From assembly GCA_913060675.1 (NCBI GenBank), contig CAJXUS010000002.1, forward strand, positions 1-64,000: a stretch of DNA of 64,000 nt, given 5' to 3'. Below the pieces are notes generated by a model, which worked only from the letters and a program-made list of their open reading frames with translations, was not told where the DNA came from and made no database searches. Source of the DNA: an uncultured Rhodospirillales bacterium. GTDB lineage: Bacteria; Pseudomonadota; Alphaproteobacteria; Kiloniellales; Kiloniellaceae. The position numbers and the translations under genes were made by a program. Positions within the stretch are counted from its first letter, which is position 1. The number at the start of each line of letters is the position of its first letter. Shown piece after piece: positions 46,307-55,503 of the stretch.

Positions 46307-47692
46307 ATGACGATTAAAGTCCACAACACACTTGCGCGTGAAAAACAGGAGTTCGAGCCCATCGATCCTAATAATGTGCGCATGTATGTCTGTGGACCTA
46401 CTGTTTATGATCTTGCTCACATCGGTAATGCACGTCCCGTCGTTGTTTTTGATACCTTTGCCCGCCTCTTGAGATATGTCTATGGCGCCGAGCATGTGAC
46501 CTATGTCCGCAACATCACAGATGTTGAAGACAAGATCATCGAAGCATCGCTCAAATCCGGAGAACCGATTGAGAGCATCACCAAGCGGACGACCCAGGCT
46601 TATCACGATGATATGGCTGCTTTGGGCGCTCTTGAGCCAGATATCGAGCCTCGCGCGACAGATCATATTCAAGAGATGATCGACATGAGCGCAGATCTGA
46701 TCAAGAAAGGCCACGCATACGAAGCGGAAGGCCATGTTCTCTTTTCAGTATCTTCGATGGCTGACTATGGCGAGCTGTCACGCCGAAATCGTGAAGACAT
46801 GATTGCTGGCGCGCGGGTTGAGGTTGCTCCTTACAAAAAAGATCCAGCTGATTTTGTTCTCTGGAAACCAAGTAACGATGACCAGCCCGGTTGGGATAGC
46901 CCATGGGGCAAAGGTCGTCCAGGGTGGCATATCGAATGTTCCGCAATGTCACGCGTACATCTCGGTGAGACCTTTGACCTCCACGGTGGCGGTCTGGATT
47001 TGACCTTCCCGCATCATGAAAATGAGATTGCGCAGTCCAAATGCTGCAATGAAAAGCCTTATGTGAACTATTGGATGCACAACGGTTATGTTGTGGTCAA
47101 TGGCGAGAAGATGTCCAAATCTTTGGGTAACTTCTTTACCGTACGGCAGCTTCTTGATGAAGGTCTGAGCGGTGAAGCTTTACGGCTAACGCTTTTGTCG
47201 GGCCATTATCGTCAGCCTTTGGATGTAACCCGGGAAAAGGTTGCTGAGTTTAAAACACAGCTCGACCGCTTTTATGGTGCGTTGCAATCCGTAGAGAAAA
47301 TTGAGGCCAACACCACAGAAGCTTCTGAAGCTTTCCTTGATGCTCTCAAGGATGATTTAAACACACCGTTGGCGCTTTCTGTTCTGCATGAAATCACAAC
47401 CGAGTTGAACAAAACCGGGACTGATCGCAAGAGCCATAGAAAAGCCCTGGGCCGTTTAAAGGGACAGCTTATTGCCGGTGGTTATCTTCTTGGCATTCTT
47501 CAATCTGACCCTGAAGTCTGGTTTAAAGGCGAAGGTGATGACGAACAGGATATTGAAAAGCTGATTATCGAGCGCATTGAAGCTAAGAAGTCGAAGGACT
47601 TTGCGCGTGCAGATGCCATAAGGGATGAACTCGCCGCTACGGGTATTGAACTGCTCGATAGTCCAACGGGTACGACTTGGCGTCGTAAATAA
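46307..47692 (+). CDS. cysS: Cysteinyl-tRNA synthetase
   Basis: 461 residues. MYVCGPTVYDLAHIGNARPV combines a zinc-ligand Cys with the HIGH motif. Further zinc ligands lie in HIECSAMS and FPHHENE. KMSKSLGNFF is the KMSKS loop and the C-terminal helical domain is complete. It activates cysteine and charges tRNA-Cys. GGAAAA precedes the ATG and a terminator follows the stop. Confidence 0.97.
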   Translation: MTIKVHNTLAREKQEFEPIDPNNVRMYVCGPTVYDLAHIGNARPVVVFDTFARLLRYVYGAEHVTYVRNITDVEDKIIEASLKSGEPIESITKRTTQAYHDDMAALGALEPDIEPRATDHIQEMIDMSADLIKKGHAYEAEGHVLFSVSSMADYGELSRRNREDMIAGARVEVAPYKKDPADFVLWKPSNDDQPGWDSPWGKGRPGWHIECSAMSRVHLGETFDLHGGGLDLTFPHHENEIAQSKCCNEKPYVNYWMHNGYVVVNGEKMSKSLGNFFTVRQLLDEGLSGEALRLTLLSGHYRQPLDVTREKVAEFKTQLDRFYGALQSVEKIEANTTEASEAFLDALKDDLNTPLALSVLHEITTELNKTGTDRKSHRKALGRLKGQLIAGGYLLGILQSDPEVWFKGEGDDEQDIEKLIIERIEAKKSKDFARADAIRDELAATGIELLDSPTGTTWRRK

Positions 47693-47717
47693 ATTTTGAT
47701 CACGTAAATAATTCGAC

Positions 47718-47747
47718 TAAGGGCTAGGTTTCAACTTAGCCCTTTTT
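47718..47747 (+). terminator. Terminator of cysS
   Basis: AAGGGCTA / TAGCCCTT stem followed by a T-run, about 25 bp after the cysS stop. It may also serve the convergent minus-strand gene. Confidence 0.88.
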
Positions 47748-47779
47748 CATTTCCGAATTTTCAGTATTCATTTTCGTTA

Positions 47780-48454
47780 TTAAGCAGTTTCCTCAATAAC
47801 GGTTTCCTGGTCTTCTTTTAAGAGGTCGAGGATAGTTTCTGGGTCGGTTAAAGCCACTGTTGTGTTGGGGATATCTGCGGGATCGACTTTTTCTCCAGGA
47901 GCTGCAGACACGGTTGGGTTTTCACTCTCTTCTGTCGGCACAACGAGGGCAGAACTGTCTCCTATTGACGGCTCATCTACGGCAGCGTTTTCATCTGTAT
48001 TGATCGGGGTAAGCAAACTGTTGATCTTGTCATTTATCTGGATCAACTTTTCTTGCTGCGCACCCGTCAAATTTATGGTCTTGCCTTCATCGTCGATGTT
48101 TGATGTCAGAGCTTTATCGATCCGGGTGGAAATGTATTCCAGTTTCCATTCCATCCCAAACGGTATTTTCCCGTCATTGGCTTCGGTTCTTGAGGCCGCT
48201 TTGTCGACCCATTTCTGCAATGAATTTATCTTGTTGTCGTGGGCTCGGGCATGGGCTGCTTGATGGTGTGATTTGTGATCGACACGTATGGCTTTCATTG
48301 CTTCGGGTGAGAGGGTCACAGTGTCTTGTGGTTCAGACGTTGTAGTCCCAGATCCAACCCCTGTCGTACTTGGCAAGGTCTGCTGTGCCCGTTGGTAAAC
48401 CGCATGCTGTGGTTTGTGGATGGCACCAATACGGTTGAATAGGTTTATATGCAT
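47780..48454 (-). CDS. Hypothetical hydrophilic protein (224 aa)
   Basis: I do not recognise a domain. The protein lacks a signal peptide and membrane segments. It begins with MHINLFNRIG, contains DTVTLSPEAMKAIRV (a phrase often seen in short alphaproteobacterial proteins of unknown role), a His-rich patch (DHKSHHQAAHARAHD), a helical middle and an acidic Pro/Ser/Thr-rich disordered C-terminus. Coding is supported by the length of the frame, an ATG start and a location between two clear genes, one convergent. Function unknown. Confidence 0.75.
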   Translation of the reverse strand: MHINLFNRIGAIHKPQHAVYQRAQQTLPSTTGVGSGTTTSEPQDTVTLSPEAMKAIRVDHKSHHQAAHARAHDNKINSLQKWVDKAASRTEANDGKIPFGMEWKLEYISTRIDKALTSNIDDEGKTINLTGAQQEKLIQINDKINSLLTPINTDENAAVDEPSIGDSSALVVPTEESENPTVSAAPGEKVDPADIPNTTVALTDPETILDLLKEDQETVIEETA

Positions 48455-48654
48455 AGGCTTTTCCCTTTATGAAGAGCTAGCCTATAAACAGCATATTTCG
48501 TGCCAATTTTAGTAAGTTATTGATCTTTAAATGAGGGAGAAGCCGATAGGATTTTGTGCCTGTGGCATGTGAGTGAAATCCTGAGCAAGATATGCCCAGT
48601 AAATACGACTTAATTGTTTGTTTTTGAGGCTGGTTGTAAGGATATCATTCCTGT

Positions 48655-49299
48655 TTAGTTGTTTGTGAAAACAATCCGGATCGCCATGCCACCGAGGATA
48701 GTCGCAGTAATCCAGCGTAGAAATTTCTTGATACGCGAACTTGCCTTAATTTTTGCCGCAGCCATTGCCGTGAGATAGATAAGCGCAACAAAAACGATGT
48801 AGCCATTGATATTGAATAACAATCCTAGGGCAAGTGTTTGCCAGACGACATCTTGTGGAGCTGCATCAATAAACTGGGGTAGAAAGGCAAGCATAAAGAG
48901 GCCAATTTTCGGATTGAGCAAATTGGTGGTAGCACCTTCCAAAATTAGTTTAATTGATTTGTGTTTCTGGGGAGGCTTGCTTTCTTGGTTTTCAGTTTCG
49001 CCTGATTTACTCGTCAATATCTTGAAGGCAATATAAAGCAGATAGAGTGCCCCCGCTATTTTTAGGACAAGGAAGGCTGTTTGAGAGGTGGCGAGCAATG
49101 CTGAGATGCCCAAAGCAGAAGCCGTGGCATGAGCCATGGAACCCAGGCTGATCCCAAATGCCGCAAGCAAACCAGCCCCTTTACCCTGATCTGTCGTCTT
49201 GGCCAGAACATAAGCCATATCCACACCAGGTGTCAGGTTGAGCGCAATCCCTGCCAAAATGAAGGGAATGAGGAGAGAGAGATCTGGTAAGATATCTAG
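48655..49299 (-). CDS. LysE/RhtB-family amino-acid exporter
   Basis: 214 residues from the ATG at 49299, which has TGGAAC at suitable spacing. An in-frame ATG six codons upstream is the alternative. Six hydrophobic helices and the family signature NLTPGVDMAYVLAKT (normally TPGPD) with GISLGSMAHATASALG and NLLNPKIGLFMLAFLPQF identify a LysE/RhtB translocator. These proteins export amino acids or homoserine-lactone-type compounds across the inner membrane. The substrate cannot be read from sequence. Confidence 0.93.
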   Translation of the reverse strand, partial: LDILPDLSLLIPFILAGIALNLTPGVDMAYVLAKTTDQGKGAGLLAAFGISLGSMAHATASALGISALLATSQTAFLVLKIAGALYLLYIAFKILTSKSGETENQESKPPQKHKSIKLILEGATTNLLNPKIGLFMLAFLPQFIDAAPQDVVWQTLALGLLFNINGYIVFVALIYLTAMAAAKIKASSRIKKFLRWITATILGGMAIRIVFTNN

Positions 49300-49320
49300 C
49301 ATCAAACAAAGTTCCATATA

Positions 49321-49356
49321 AAAAGCCCGTAGGACATATGTATCCTACGGGCTTTA
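49321..49356 (-). terminator. Terminator of the DUF805 gene
   Basis: AAAGCCCGTAGGA / TCCTACGGGCTTT forms a perfect 13-bp stem 25 bp after the minus-strand stop. Read on the minus strand it is followed by TTTTTAT. Confidence 0.88.
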
Positions 49357-49380
49357 AATTCGAAATACTAAATACAGGTT

Positions 49381-49815
49381 TTACTCAAATACTTCACCTA
49401 GGTTTTGTTCTGAAGCAAAGCGAGAAGGCCCAAAACGATTAGGACCCCGGGTTCCTTCCATGCAGCCGCACTCGACAAAAAGCCAGATGCTACCGATTAT
49501 TGGTACAAAAATAATAAGGGTCCACCAACCACTTTTATCCCTATCGTGCCAACGCTTTATCATAATAACAAAAGACGGATAAATGAAGATGAGTGAATAA
49601 ATAATGGTTATGATGCCATAACCACTTGAAGTACCCAATCCCAGCATAACGTCGAGAACAACAACTACAATTAGTCCAATTGTGTATGGCAAAACAAAGC
49701 GAAGCCAGTAATCTGAACGAGTAATTCTTCCTTTCGCGGACCAAAGAAACCAACTCCATGAAAACTCTTGGCTGCCAGAAGCAACAGGTGACTGTGTCAT
49801 AACGGAATCTGTCAT
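49381..49815 (-). CDS. DUF805 inner-membrane protein
   Basis: 144 residues. After a short hydrophilic N-terminus come FLWSAKGRITRSDYWLRFVLP, the DUF805 signature, then four hydrophobic helices and the conserved IKRWHDRDKSGWW motif. The family includes E. coli YhaH and has no established biochemical role. GGGGGAA before the ATG supports the start. It is a single gene with its own terminator. Confidence 0.92.
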   Translation of the reverse strand: MTDSVMTQSPVASGSQEFSWSWFLWSAKGRITRSDYWLRFVLPYTIGLIVVVVLDVMLGLGTSSGYGIITIIYSLIFIYPSFVIMIKRWHDRDKSGWWTLIIFVPIIGSIWLFVECGCMEGTRGPNRFGPSRFASEQNLGEVFE

Positions 49816-50034
49816 AATAATTCCCCCTAGATTTATTGTGATTTATTGCGAGATTAATTTAGAATAAGGACTGTATAACATTGTTATGGTTGAGCATCTA
49901 CCGATTTATTCGCGGCAATTTCATCAACATTATTTAACATTTTGACCACGCTCATTTTCGGTAAAGTTGACCTTTCCTAGTCCTTATGGTCAAAAGCATG
50001 GATAAGATAATTTAACAAAGAAACTTGTAATAAA

Positions 50035-51660
50035 ATGTCGTCGGGCCCCCAAAGCAATAATACAAACGAAAATCGTGTCTTTTTATTTGATTCCACTTTA
50101 CGTGATGGTCAGCAGACTCAGGGCGTGGACTTTTCCGTTGCTGATAAAACGGCAATTGCACTTGGGTTGGACACGATTGGCGTCGATTATATTGAAGGTG
50201 GCTGGCCTGGGGCTAATCCGACGGATAACGCGTTTTTCAATGAACGCCCAAATTTAAAATCAGCTGCTTTCGTGGCTTTCGGTATGACCCGGCGCCCAGG
50301 CAGGTCTGCTGAAAATGATCCCGGCCTTGCGCCGTTGGTTAACTCTGCCGCTGATGCTGTTTGTATCGTGGGCAAGACCTGGGACTTCCATGTGGATGTC
50401 GCCTTGGATATTACACACTCCGAAAACATCGACATGATCGGTGATTCCATAGCTTTTTTGAAAACCCGTAAAAGCGAAGCCATGTTCGATGCCGAGCATT
50501 TTTTTGATGGGTACAAAGCCAACCCAAAATTTGCGATGGATTGCTTGTTGTCTGCCTATCAGGCTGGGGCCCGTTGGATTGTTCTATGCGATACCAATGG
50601 TGGAACGCTACCCCATGAAATCCGCCGGATCGTTGGTGAAGTAACGCAAAAAATTCCCGGAACTCAAATTGGCATTCACTGCCATAATGACACTGAAAAT
50701 GCGGTTGCGAATTCTCTGGCAGCGGTCGAAGCTGGCGCGCGCCAAATTCAAGGGACATTAAATGGATTGGGGGAACGTTGTGGTAACGCAAACCTTGTTT
50801 CACTTATTCCATCCCTGAAACTGAAAACGTCGTATGATATTGGCGTCAGTGATGAACAGTTAAAGTGCTTAACATCTGTTTCTCACATGCTGGATGAGCG
50901 GATCAACCGCGCTTCTACTAGTAATGCAGCTTATGTCGGTCAATCCGCTTTTACCCATAAGGGTGGATTGCATGTCTCAGCTGTTGAGAAAGATCCCAAG
51001 ACTTACGAACACATTGATCCTGAACTAATAGGTAATCGGCGTCATATAGTGATCTCAGATCAGGCTGGGCGCGCTAATGTTGTCGCGATGTTTAGAGAAA
51101 TGGACATTAGCATCGAAGATGGTGACGGCAGCAAAATGAATAGGTTGTTGCAACGGGTAAAAGATCGGGAATACGAAGGGTATTCTTATGATGGGGCCGA
51201 AGCCAGTTTTGAACTTCTCGCTCGCCGGGCTTTTGGAGAGGTACCAAAGTATTTCTCTCTGACGCGTTTTCGAGTAATGGATGACCGTCGCTGGGATGCA
51301 CGTCAACAATTAGTTACGGAGTCAGAAGCGACAGTAACCCTTGAGGTTGGCGCTAAAACTATAATGGAAGTCTCGACCGGGAATGGTCCTGTGAATGCGC
51401 TCGATTGTGCTCTCAGAAAAGCCCTTTTACCATTCTATCCAGAGTTGGAAGATATGGTGTTGCTCGATTATAAGGTTAGAATTCTAACTCCACAGGAAGG
51501 CACACGCGCTGTCACCCGGGTTATGATTGAATCTGGCGATTCAACTGGGCGGCGTTGGACCACAGTGGGGGTGTCACCTAACATTATAGATGCTTCATAT
51601 AATGCTATTAACGATGGCATCACATGGAAGCTCTTCCATGAAAAAACTAAAAGTATCTAG
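50035..51660 (+). CDS. cimA: (R)-citramalate synthase
   Basis: 541 residues. An alpha-isopropylmalate-synthase-type TIM barrel shows LFDSTLRDGQQTQGVDFS, HCHNDTENAVANSLAAVEAGA and GTLNGLGERCGNANL (metal and acetyl-CoA binding). A C-terminal LeuA-like regulatory domain (about 400-535) follows. Length and the QTQGVDFS motif fit the CimA group, which condenses pyruvate and acetyl-CoA to citramalate for threonine-independent isoleucine synthesis. Its TAG stop is part of a CTAG duplicated on both sides of the MITE-like element immediately downstream. Confidence 0.93.
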   Translation: MSSGPQSNNTNENRVFLFDSTLRDGQQTQGVDFSVADKTAIALGLDTIGVDYIEGGWPGANPTDNAFFNERPNLKSAAFVAFGMTRRPGRSAENDPGLAPLVNSAADAVCIVGKTWDFHVDVALDITHSENIDMIGDSIAFLKTRKSEAMFDAEHFFDGYKANPKFAMDCLLSAYQAGARWIVLCDTNGGTLPHEIRRIVGEVTQKIPGTQIGIHCHNDTENAVANSLAAVEAGARQIQGTLNGLGERCGNANLVSLIPSLKLKTSYDIGVSDEQLKCLTSVSHMLDERINRASTSNAAYVGQSAFTHKGGLHVSAVEKDPKTYEHIDPELIGNRRHIVISDQAGRANVVAMFREMDISIEDGDGSKMNRLLQRVKDREYEGYSYDGAEASFELLARRAFGEVPKYFSLTRFRVMDDRRWDARQQLVTESEATVTLEVGAKTIMEVSTGNGPVNALDCALRKALLPFYPELEDMVLLDYKVRILTPQEGTRAVTRVMIESGDSTGRRWTTVGVSPNIIDASYNAINDGITWKLFHEKTKSI

Positions 51661-51924
51661 GATCAGGACACATTAATTCGACAGTGCTGGTTTGTCAGGT
51701 TTTTCCTGTAATAAGGCGTAAAAACGTGGGAAATGTGGTTCATTTTCAAGTCTTTGTAACGTGCTCACGGGGTAAATCCGGTAAATCCTACGGACAATCT
51801 TGTTGCTTCTTCTCAGAGGTTCAGCCTCCTTGCCAATATCTCCGATATTGACAGCGGTATTCAAAACTCTGATATCTCGTACCAAAATTGCCAGCGCGGT
51901 TGAATTAATGAGTCCTGACCCTAG
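51657..51924. mobile_element. MITE-like element with 30-bp inverted repeats and CTAG target duplication
   Basis: Terminal inverted repeats at 51661-51690 and 51891-51920 agree at 25 of 30 positions (core TCAGGAC-x-CATTAATTC). CTAG directly flanks both ends (51657-51660 and 51921-51924). A 4-bp CTAG/YTAR duplication is typical of the IS5 group, so this is probably a non-autonomous derivative of such an element. The 260-bp body encodes no recognisable transposase. An open minus-strand frame of about 80 codons (51673-51915) runs through it without a good start. Confidence 0.75.
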
Positions 51925-51976
51925 GTTCAGAACCCCTAATTTAATCCTACTTGGGGTTATATAAACGGAGAAAATT

Positions 51977-52771
51977 ATGGCCGGAACTGATTCTACCCAA
52001 ACGCCTATGAGTGTGAGTTCTATAACGGGTGGTCCCGCGATCATCCTTGTTAAGCCCCAGCTAGGTGAGAACATTGGTATGGTCACCAGAGCTATGCTCA
52101 ATAACGGCTTAACCGAATTGCGTTTGGTAAAACCGCGTGATGGTTGGCCTAATCCCGCGGCAGAGGCATCGGCTGCTGGTGCTATTGAGGTTCTTGAAAA
52201 CGCCAAGGTGTTCGAGACCACGCAAGAGGCTGTTGCTGATCTGCACAAGGTCTATGCGACAACGGCCAGGACCCGGGATATGACCAAACCAGTCGCGGTG
52301 CCTCATCACGCCGCCAAAGAGATGCGCGCCTTTGATCAATCCGGTCAAAAAGTTGGTGTTTTGTTTGGGCCTGAGAAAGCGGGATTGCACAACGATGATG
52401 TTGTTTTGGCAGATACGGTTATCTCCGTTCCGCTGAACCCCAAATTTTCGTCCTTGAATTTGGCTCAGGCTGTCTTGCTGATTTCTTATGAATGGTACCA
52501 GCTCGGTGTCGATGTTCCTGATCAAGAATTGTTGCTCGGTAGCTCTCCGCTTGCAACCAAGGGCGAGTTGGTGAACTTCTATGAACGCCTGGAGGCTGCC
52601 TTGGACGAGTCCGGTTTCCTGTGGCCACCGGAAAAGCGCCCAAACATGGTCAGGAACCTACGCAATATTTTCCAGCGCTCTCATCTGACAGATCAGGAAG
52701 TAAACACTCTGCATGGTGTTGTGAAGACGCTTAGATTAGGTCCCCGGATACAATCAAAATCGAAAAAATAA
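51977..52771 (+). CDS. trmJ: tRNA 2'-O-methyltransferase TrmJ (SPOUT family)
   Basis: 264 residues. A SpoU-type knotted methyltransferase with AIILVKPQLGENIGMVTRAM (motif 1), VGVLFGPEKAGLHNDDV (motif 2) and VPLNPKFSSLNLAQAVLL (motif 3, SAM pocket), followed by a C-terminal helical extension (FYERLEAALDESGF...). The extension is typical of TrmJ, which methylates the ribose at position 32 of tRNAs. CGGAG precedes the ATG. Its promoter region has been replaced or moved by the MITE-like element directly upstream. Confidence 0.92.
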   Translation: MAGTDSTQTPMSVSSITGGPAIILVKPQLGENIGMVTRAMLNNGLTELRLVKPRDGWPNPAAEASAAGAIEVLENAKVFETTQEAVADLHKVYATTARTRDMTKPVAVPHHAAKEMRAFDQSGQKVGVLFGPEKAGLHNDDVVLADTVISVPLNPKFSSLNLAQAVLLISYEWYQLGVDVPDQELLLGSSPLATKGELVNFYERLEAALDESGFLWPPEKRPNMVRNLRNIFQRSHLTDQEVNTLHGVVKTLRLGPRIQSKSKK

Positions 52772-52800
52772 CGCTTGTTGAGTAATTTGTGATTGATATG

Positions 52801-52829
52801 AAAGGGCTGAATTCTATCAGCCCTTTTTT
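52801..52829. terminator. Bidirectional terminator between trmJ and the M24-fold gene
   Basis: AAAGGGCTGA / TCAGCCCTTT stem with a 6-nt loop and T-run, between convergent genes. Confidence 0.9.
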
Positions 52830-52837
52830 GTGTCTCT

Positions 52838-53992
52838 CTAACTGTTCGAAATTAGATCCAACGGCATTTTAGAGAGGTTTTGGCAACCACCTTGGGTTAC
52901 CACGACAGTTTGTCCAGGACACATAGCAGTGTTGTTGTCACTGTCCATTAGGATCATGTGGAGGAAGAAGACCATGTTCTCTTCGACCACAACAGGATTG
53001 TCGTGATAGAACATCGGCCAGTCCATCCAGTTGGGCGCAAAGGTTGCGCCCAGGCTGTATCCTGTAGCATTGAGGCGATGCTCTTGCATGCCTGCAGCGT
53101 CAACGACCTGTGCATAGGCATCGAAGACCTCACCAACAGCTACGCCAGGCTTTAAGGTATCCATACATGCTGCCATAGCGTCTGTGGCAACCTTGTGCAT
53201 TTCTATCTGGCGAAGGCTTGGGGTTCCAATAACGATCGTGCGCATCATGGCTGCGTGATAGTGTCGATAGGCGCCAGCCCATTCCAAGGTAATCTGATCT
53301 TCTTTATCTAGGTGCCGTCTGCCGGTGAAATATCGGCAGAGCAGGGCGTCTTGACCTGATCCAATTATGAATTCGTTACCAGGGTAATCACCGCCTCCTT
53401 TGAAAACGGCACCCTGCATAGCGGCAAGGATGTCACCTTCAAAGGCTCCGGGAACACATAGCTGGTTCGCTTCTTTTAGGGCATTGTCTGCAAGTTCAGC
53501 TGCTTGACGAACATATCCAAGTTCCGCAGGGCTTTTGATCACACGCAGCTTACTTACGAGATCAGAGCCATCTTCCAGACGGCAAAAACAGTCAAGCGCT
53601 GCGTAAAGACGGCGACCGCTGCGGGCAGTTAGACCATAAGCTTCGAGTTCGACTCCAAAAGTCTTGTCTTTACCGCCGTGTTCATCAATTATTTTGCGCA
53701 GCTCGAGTTCCGGTGTTGCATCGGGACCGTCCACCCATACCCTGACATCATCAATAATCGAGGTGTGCTTGGCTTGTCTGAGATCTGCTGATCGGGTCAG
53801 CAATGTCATCTTGCCATCAGCACCAAGATAGAGACATTGAAAAAATACATATCCAAAGGTGTCATACCCTGTCAGGTAAAACATTGATTCTTGACGGAAA
53901 ATAAGCATGCCATCGAGGTTGCGTTCGACCATCGCATCAATGGTTCGCTGGCGACGTTGGGCCAGTTCCTCTTCGGAAAAGTGGATTGCCAT
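52838..53992 (-). CDS. M24 (pita-bread fold) hydrolase lacking canonical metal ligands
   Basis: 384 residues. A creatinase N-terminal domain (1-150, IFRQESMFYLTGYDTFGY) is followed by the pita-bread domain (about 160-375). In metal-dependent aminopeptidases the domain has two Asp, one His and two Glu ligands. Here the corresponding places read LEWAGAYRHYHAAMMRT, ATGYSLGATF and VFFLHMILM, so most ligands are replaced. This resembles creatinase or ectoine-hydrolase-type members, which hydrolyse small amidine or lactam compounds without metal. General annotation would be Xaa-Pro peptidase, but the substrate is unknown. AAAGG 9 nt before the ATG supports the start. Confidence 0.88.
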   Translation of the reverse strand: MAIHFSEEELAQRRQRTIDAMVERNLDGMLIFRQESMFYLTGYDTFGYVFFQCLYLGADGKMTLLTRSADLRQAKHTSIIDDVRVWVDGPDATPELELRKIIDEHGGKDKTFGVELEAYGLTARSGRRLYAALDCFCRLEDGSDLVSKLRVIKSPAELGYVRQAAELADNALKEANQLCVPGAFEGDILAAMQGAVFKGGGDYPGNEFIIGSGQDALLCRYFTGRRHLDKEDQITLEWAGAYRHYHAAMMRTIVIGTPSLRQIEMHKVATDAMAACMDTLKPGVAVGEVFDAYAQVVDAAGMQEHRLNATGYSLGATFAPNWMDWPMFYHDNPVVVEENMVFFLHMILMDSDNNTAMCPGQTVVVTQGGCQNLSKMPLDLISNS

Positions 53993-54092
53993 TGGCTTAA
54001 CCTTTTAAAGCGGGTAGTTCTGCAGAATAGCAGTAAAGTGTGAAGAGTTGCATATTACGCCGGGTTCGCACTCTGTACAGCAGGAAATAGGT

Positions 54093-54120
54093 TTGACTTT
54101 TATATATGCATCCGTATAGT
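54093..54120 (+). promoter_or_regulatory. Probable sigma-70-type promoter of rpsD
   Basis: TTGACT (54093-54098) and TATAGT (54115-54120) are separated by 16 bp. They lie 100 bp upstream of the S4 start, leaving a leader long enough for translational autoregulation by S4 (inferred). Confidence 0.65.
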
Positions 54121-54220
54121 CGCGCCTGCATTCCTGGGAAAGTGGAACGGCATTATGCCTGCTTCCCGTCCTTAATTGGAACTACCGGGACAATAAACTT
54201 TTAAATATTAGGATGTCAAA

Positions 54221-54838
54221 ATGTCCAAGCGCGTAGCTGCTAAATACAAGATTAACCGCCGTCTTGGTGTTAATCTTTGGGGTCGCCCAAAAAGCCCTCT
54301 AAACCGTCGTGATTACGGTCCAGGCCAACATGGTCAGCGTCGTAAAGGTAAGACTTCTGATTTTGGTACACAGTTGATGGCCAAGCAGAAGCTCAAAGGT
54401 TACTACGGTAATATCGGTGAGAAACAGTTCCGTCGTTACTTCGCAGAAGCTAACCGCCGTAAAGGTGATACAGGTGAGAACCTGGTTGGTATTCTCGAAT
54501 GTCGTCTGGCTGCTGTTGTTTACCGCGCGAAATTTGTTCCAACTGTTTTCGGTGCGCGTCAGTTCGTCAACCACGGCCACGTGACTGTTAACGGTAAAAA
54601 AGTGAACATTCCTTCTTACATGGTTAAAGAAGGCGATGTGATCGAAATTAAAGAGAAAAGCCGTCAGATCCCAATGGTTCTGGAAGCTATCGATTCTGTA
54701 GAGCGTGAAGTTCCAGAATATCTCTCTGTAGATACTAAAGCGATGAAGGCCACATTCGTACGTGTTCCTGCTCTTGCTGATGTTCCATACCCAGTTCAAA
54801 TGGAACCAAACCTGATCATCGAATTTTACTCCCGCTAA
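54221..54838 (+). CDS. rpsD: 30S ribosomal protein S4
   Basis: 205 residues, full length. The N-terminal domain ([26 protein letters not shown]) is of the zinc-free type. The S4 RNA-binding domain (about 95-160) reads [26 protein letters not shown] and the C-terminal [11 protein letters not shown] is conserved. S4 binds 16S rRNA early in 30S assembly. The gene stands alone with its own promoter and terminator. Confidence 0.99.
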   Translation: MSKRVAAKYKINRRLGVNLWGRPKSPLNRRDYGPGQHGQRRKGKTSDFGTQLMAKQKLKGYYGNIGEKQFRRYFAEANRRKGDTGENLVGILECRLAAVVYRAKFVPTVFGARQFVNHGHVTVNGKKVNIPSYMVKEGDVIEIKEKSRQIPMVLEAIDSVEREVPEYLSVDTKAMKATFVRVPALADVPYPVQMEPNLIIEFYSR

Positions 54839-54885
54839 TCGGGACGAAAATTCTGCTGGAGATTTTCTTCAGCACACGAGGTTAT

Positions 54886-54922
54886 TAAAAAAGGTTGCTA
54901 GCATTGCTGGCAACCTTTTTTT
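54886..54922 (+). terminator. Terminator of rpsD
   Basis: AAAAGGTTGC / GCAACCTTTT stem with an 11-nt loop and a run of eight T. Confidence 0.92.
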
Positions 54923-54945
54923 ATTGTCTAAATCATTAAACAAAA

Positions 54946-55287
54946 TTAGAAATTTTTAATTCCGGGAATTTTGCATTCACCTTTGGTATATATTTTTTCT
55001 ACCCGACCAAAGCGATGCTGGAAAATCCGTAAATAGCCTTTGCAATCCTTAAATCTGATGTAAGTGTCGTAACCCTCTATATGCTGCCCGTCATTAGTAT
55101 CAGTCTGCTTTTCAAGCGTTTTTTGGGAACGAATGTTCGCCTTATCAATATTGAACTTAGTCAAAACTTCTTCGAGTTCAGCTGGGTAAGGATTTGTGAC
55201 GGCAGCTAAAGCTGGGCTCGAAAGCGTTGTTACAGCGAGAAGGCCAGCTGCGAATAAAAGGTGTAGTCGTTGGAAAAGCGTAGCCAT
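54946..55287 (-). CDS. Small exported protein of unknown function
   Basis: 113 residues from the ATG at 55287, preceded by GAGAGAG. A longer frame adds 14 unlikely residues. The signal peptide (MATLFQRLHLLFAAGLLAV, cleavage near SPALA) leads to a mature domain of about 85 residues with two Cys (FKDCKGYL and KGECKIPG) and a beta-strand pattern (YDTYIRFKDCKGYLRIFQHR). I do not recognise a family. Probably periplasmic. Confidence 0.82.
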   Translation of the reverse strand: MATLFQRLHLLFAAGLLAVTTLSSPALAAVTNPYPAELEEVLTKFNIDKANIRSQKTLEKQTDTNDGQHIEGYDTYIRFKDCKGYLRIFQHRFGRVEKIYTKGECKIPGIKNF

Positions 55288-55452
55288 AAAAATTCTCTCT
55301 CGAAGTGGATAAAACTGGCAAAATATCATGTACTAGATCTGATCTGTACTTATCTTAACTATAGATAGGAAGACCCGGCGCAGATTTAAATAGGGTTTCT
55401 TGTCGCGGGTTAAACTCGATATATTTGATTTGGTGATATTCGATTTGGGAAA

Positions 55453-55482
55453 TAAAAAAGGCCGCAACCTGCGACCTTTTTA
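55453..55482 (-). terminator. Terminator of grxD
   Basis: AAAAAGGCCGCA / TGCGACCTTTTT hairpin. On the minus strand it ends in TTTTTTAT, 22 bp after the glutaredoxin stop. Confidence 0.85.
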
Positions 55483-55503
55483 GCAATAATCTTAAGTTTA
55501 AGC

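Noticed and set aside
50411..50803. 130-codon minus-strand frame inside cimA
   Set aside because: cimA is unmistakable on the plus strand. The antisense frame has unlikely His/Gln-rich composition.
51673..52248. Minus-strand frame of 191 codons overlapping trmJ and the MITE-like element
   Set aside because: The first half is the reverse shadow of trmJ. The protein-like last 80 codons lie entirely inside the inverted-repeat element and have no suitable start codon, so I treat them as part of the element rather than a gene.
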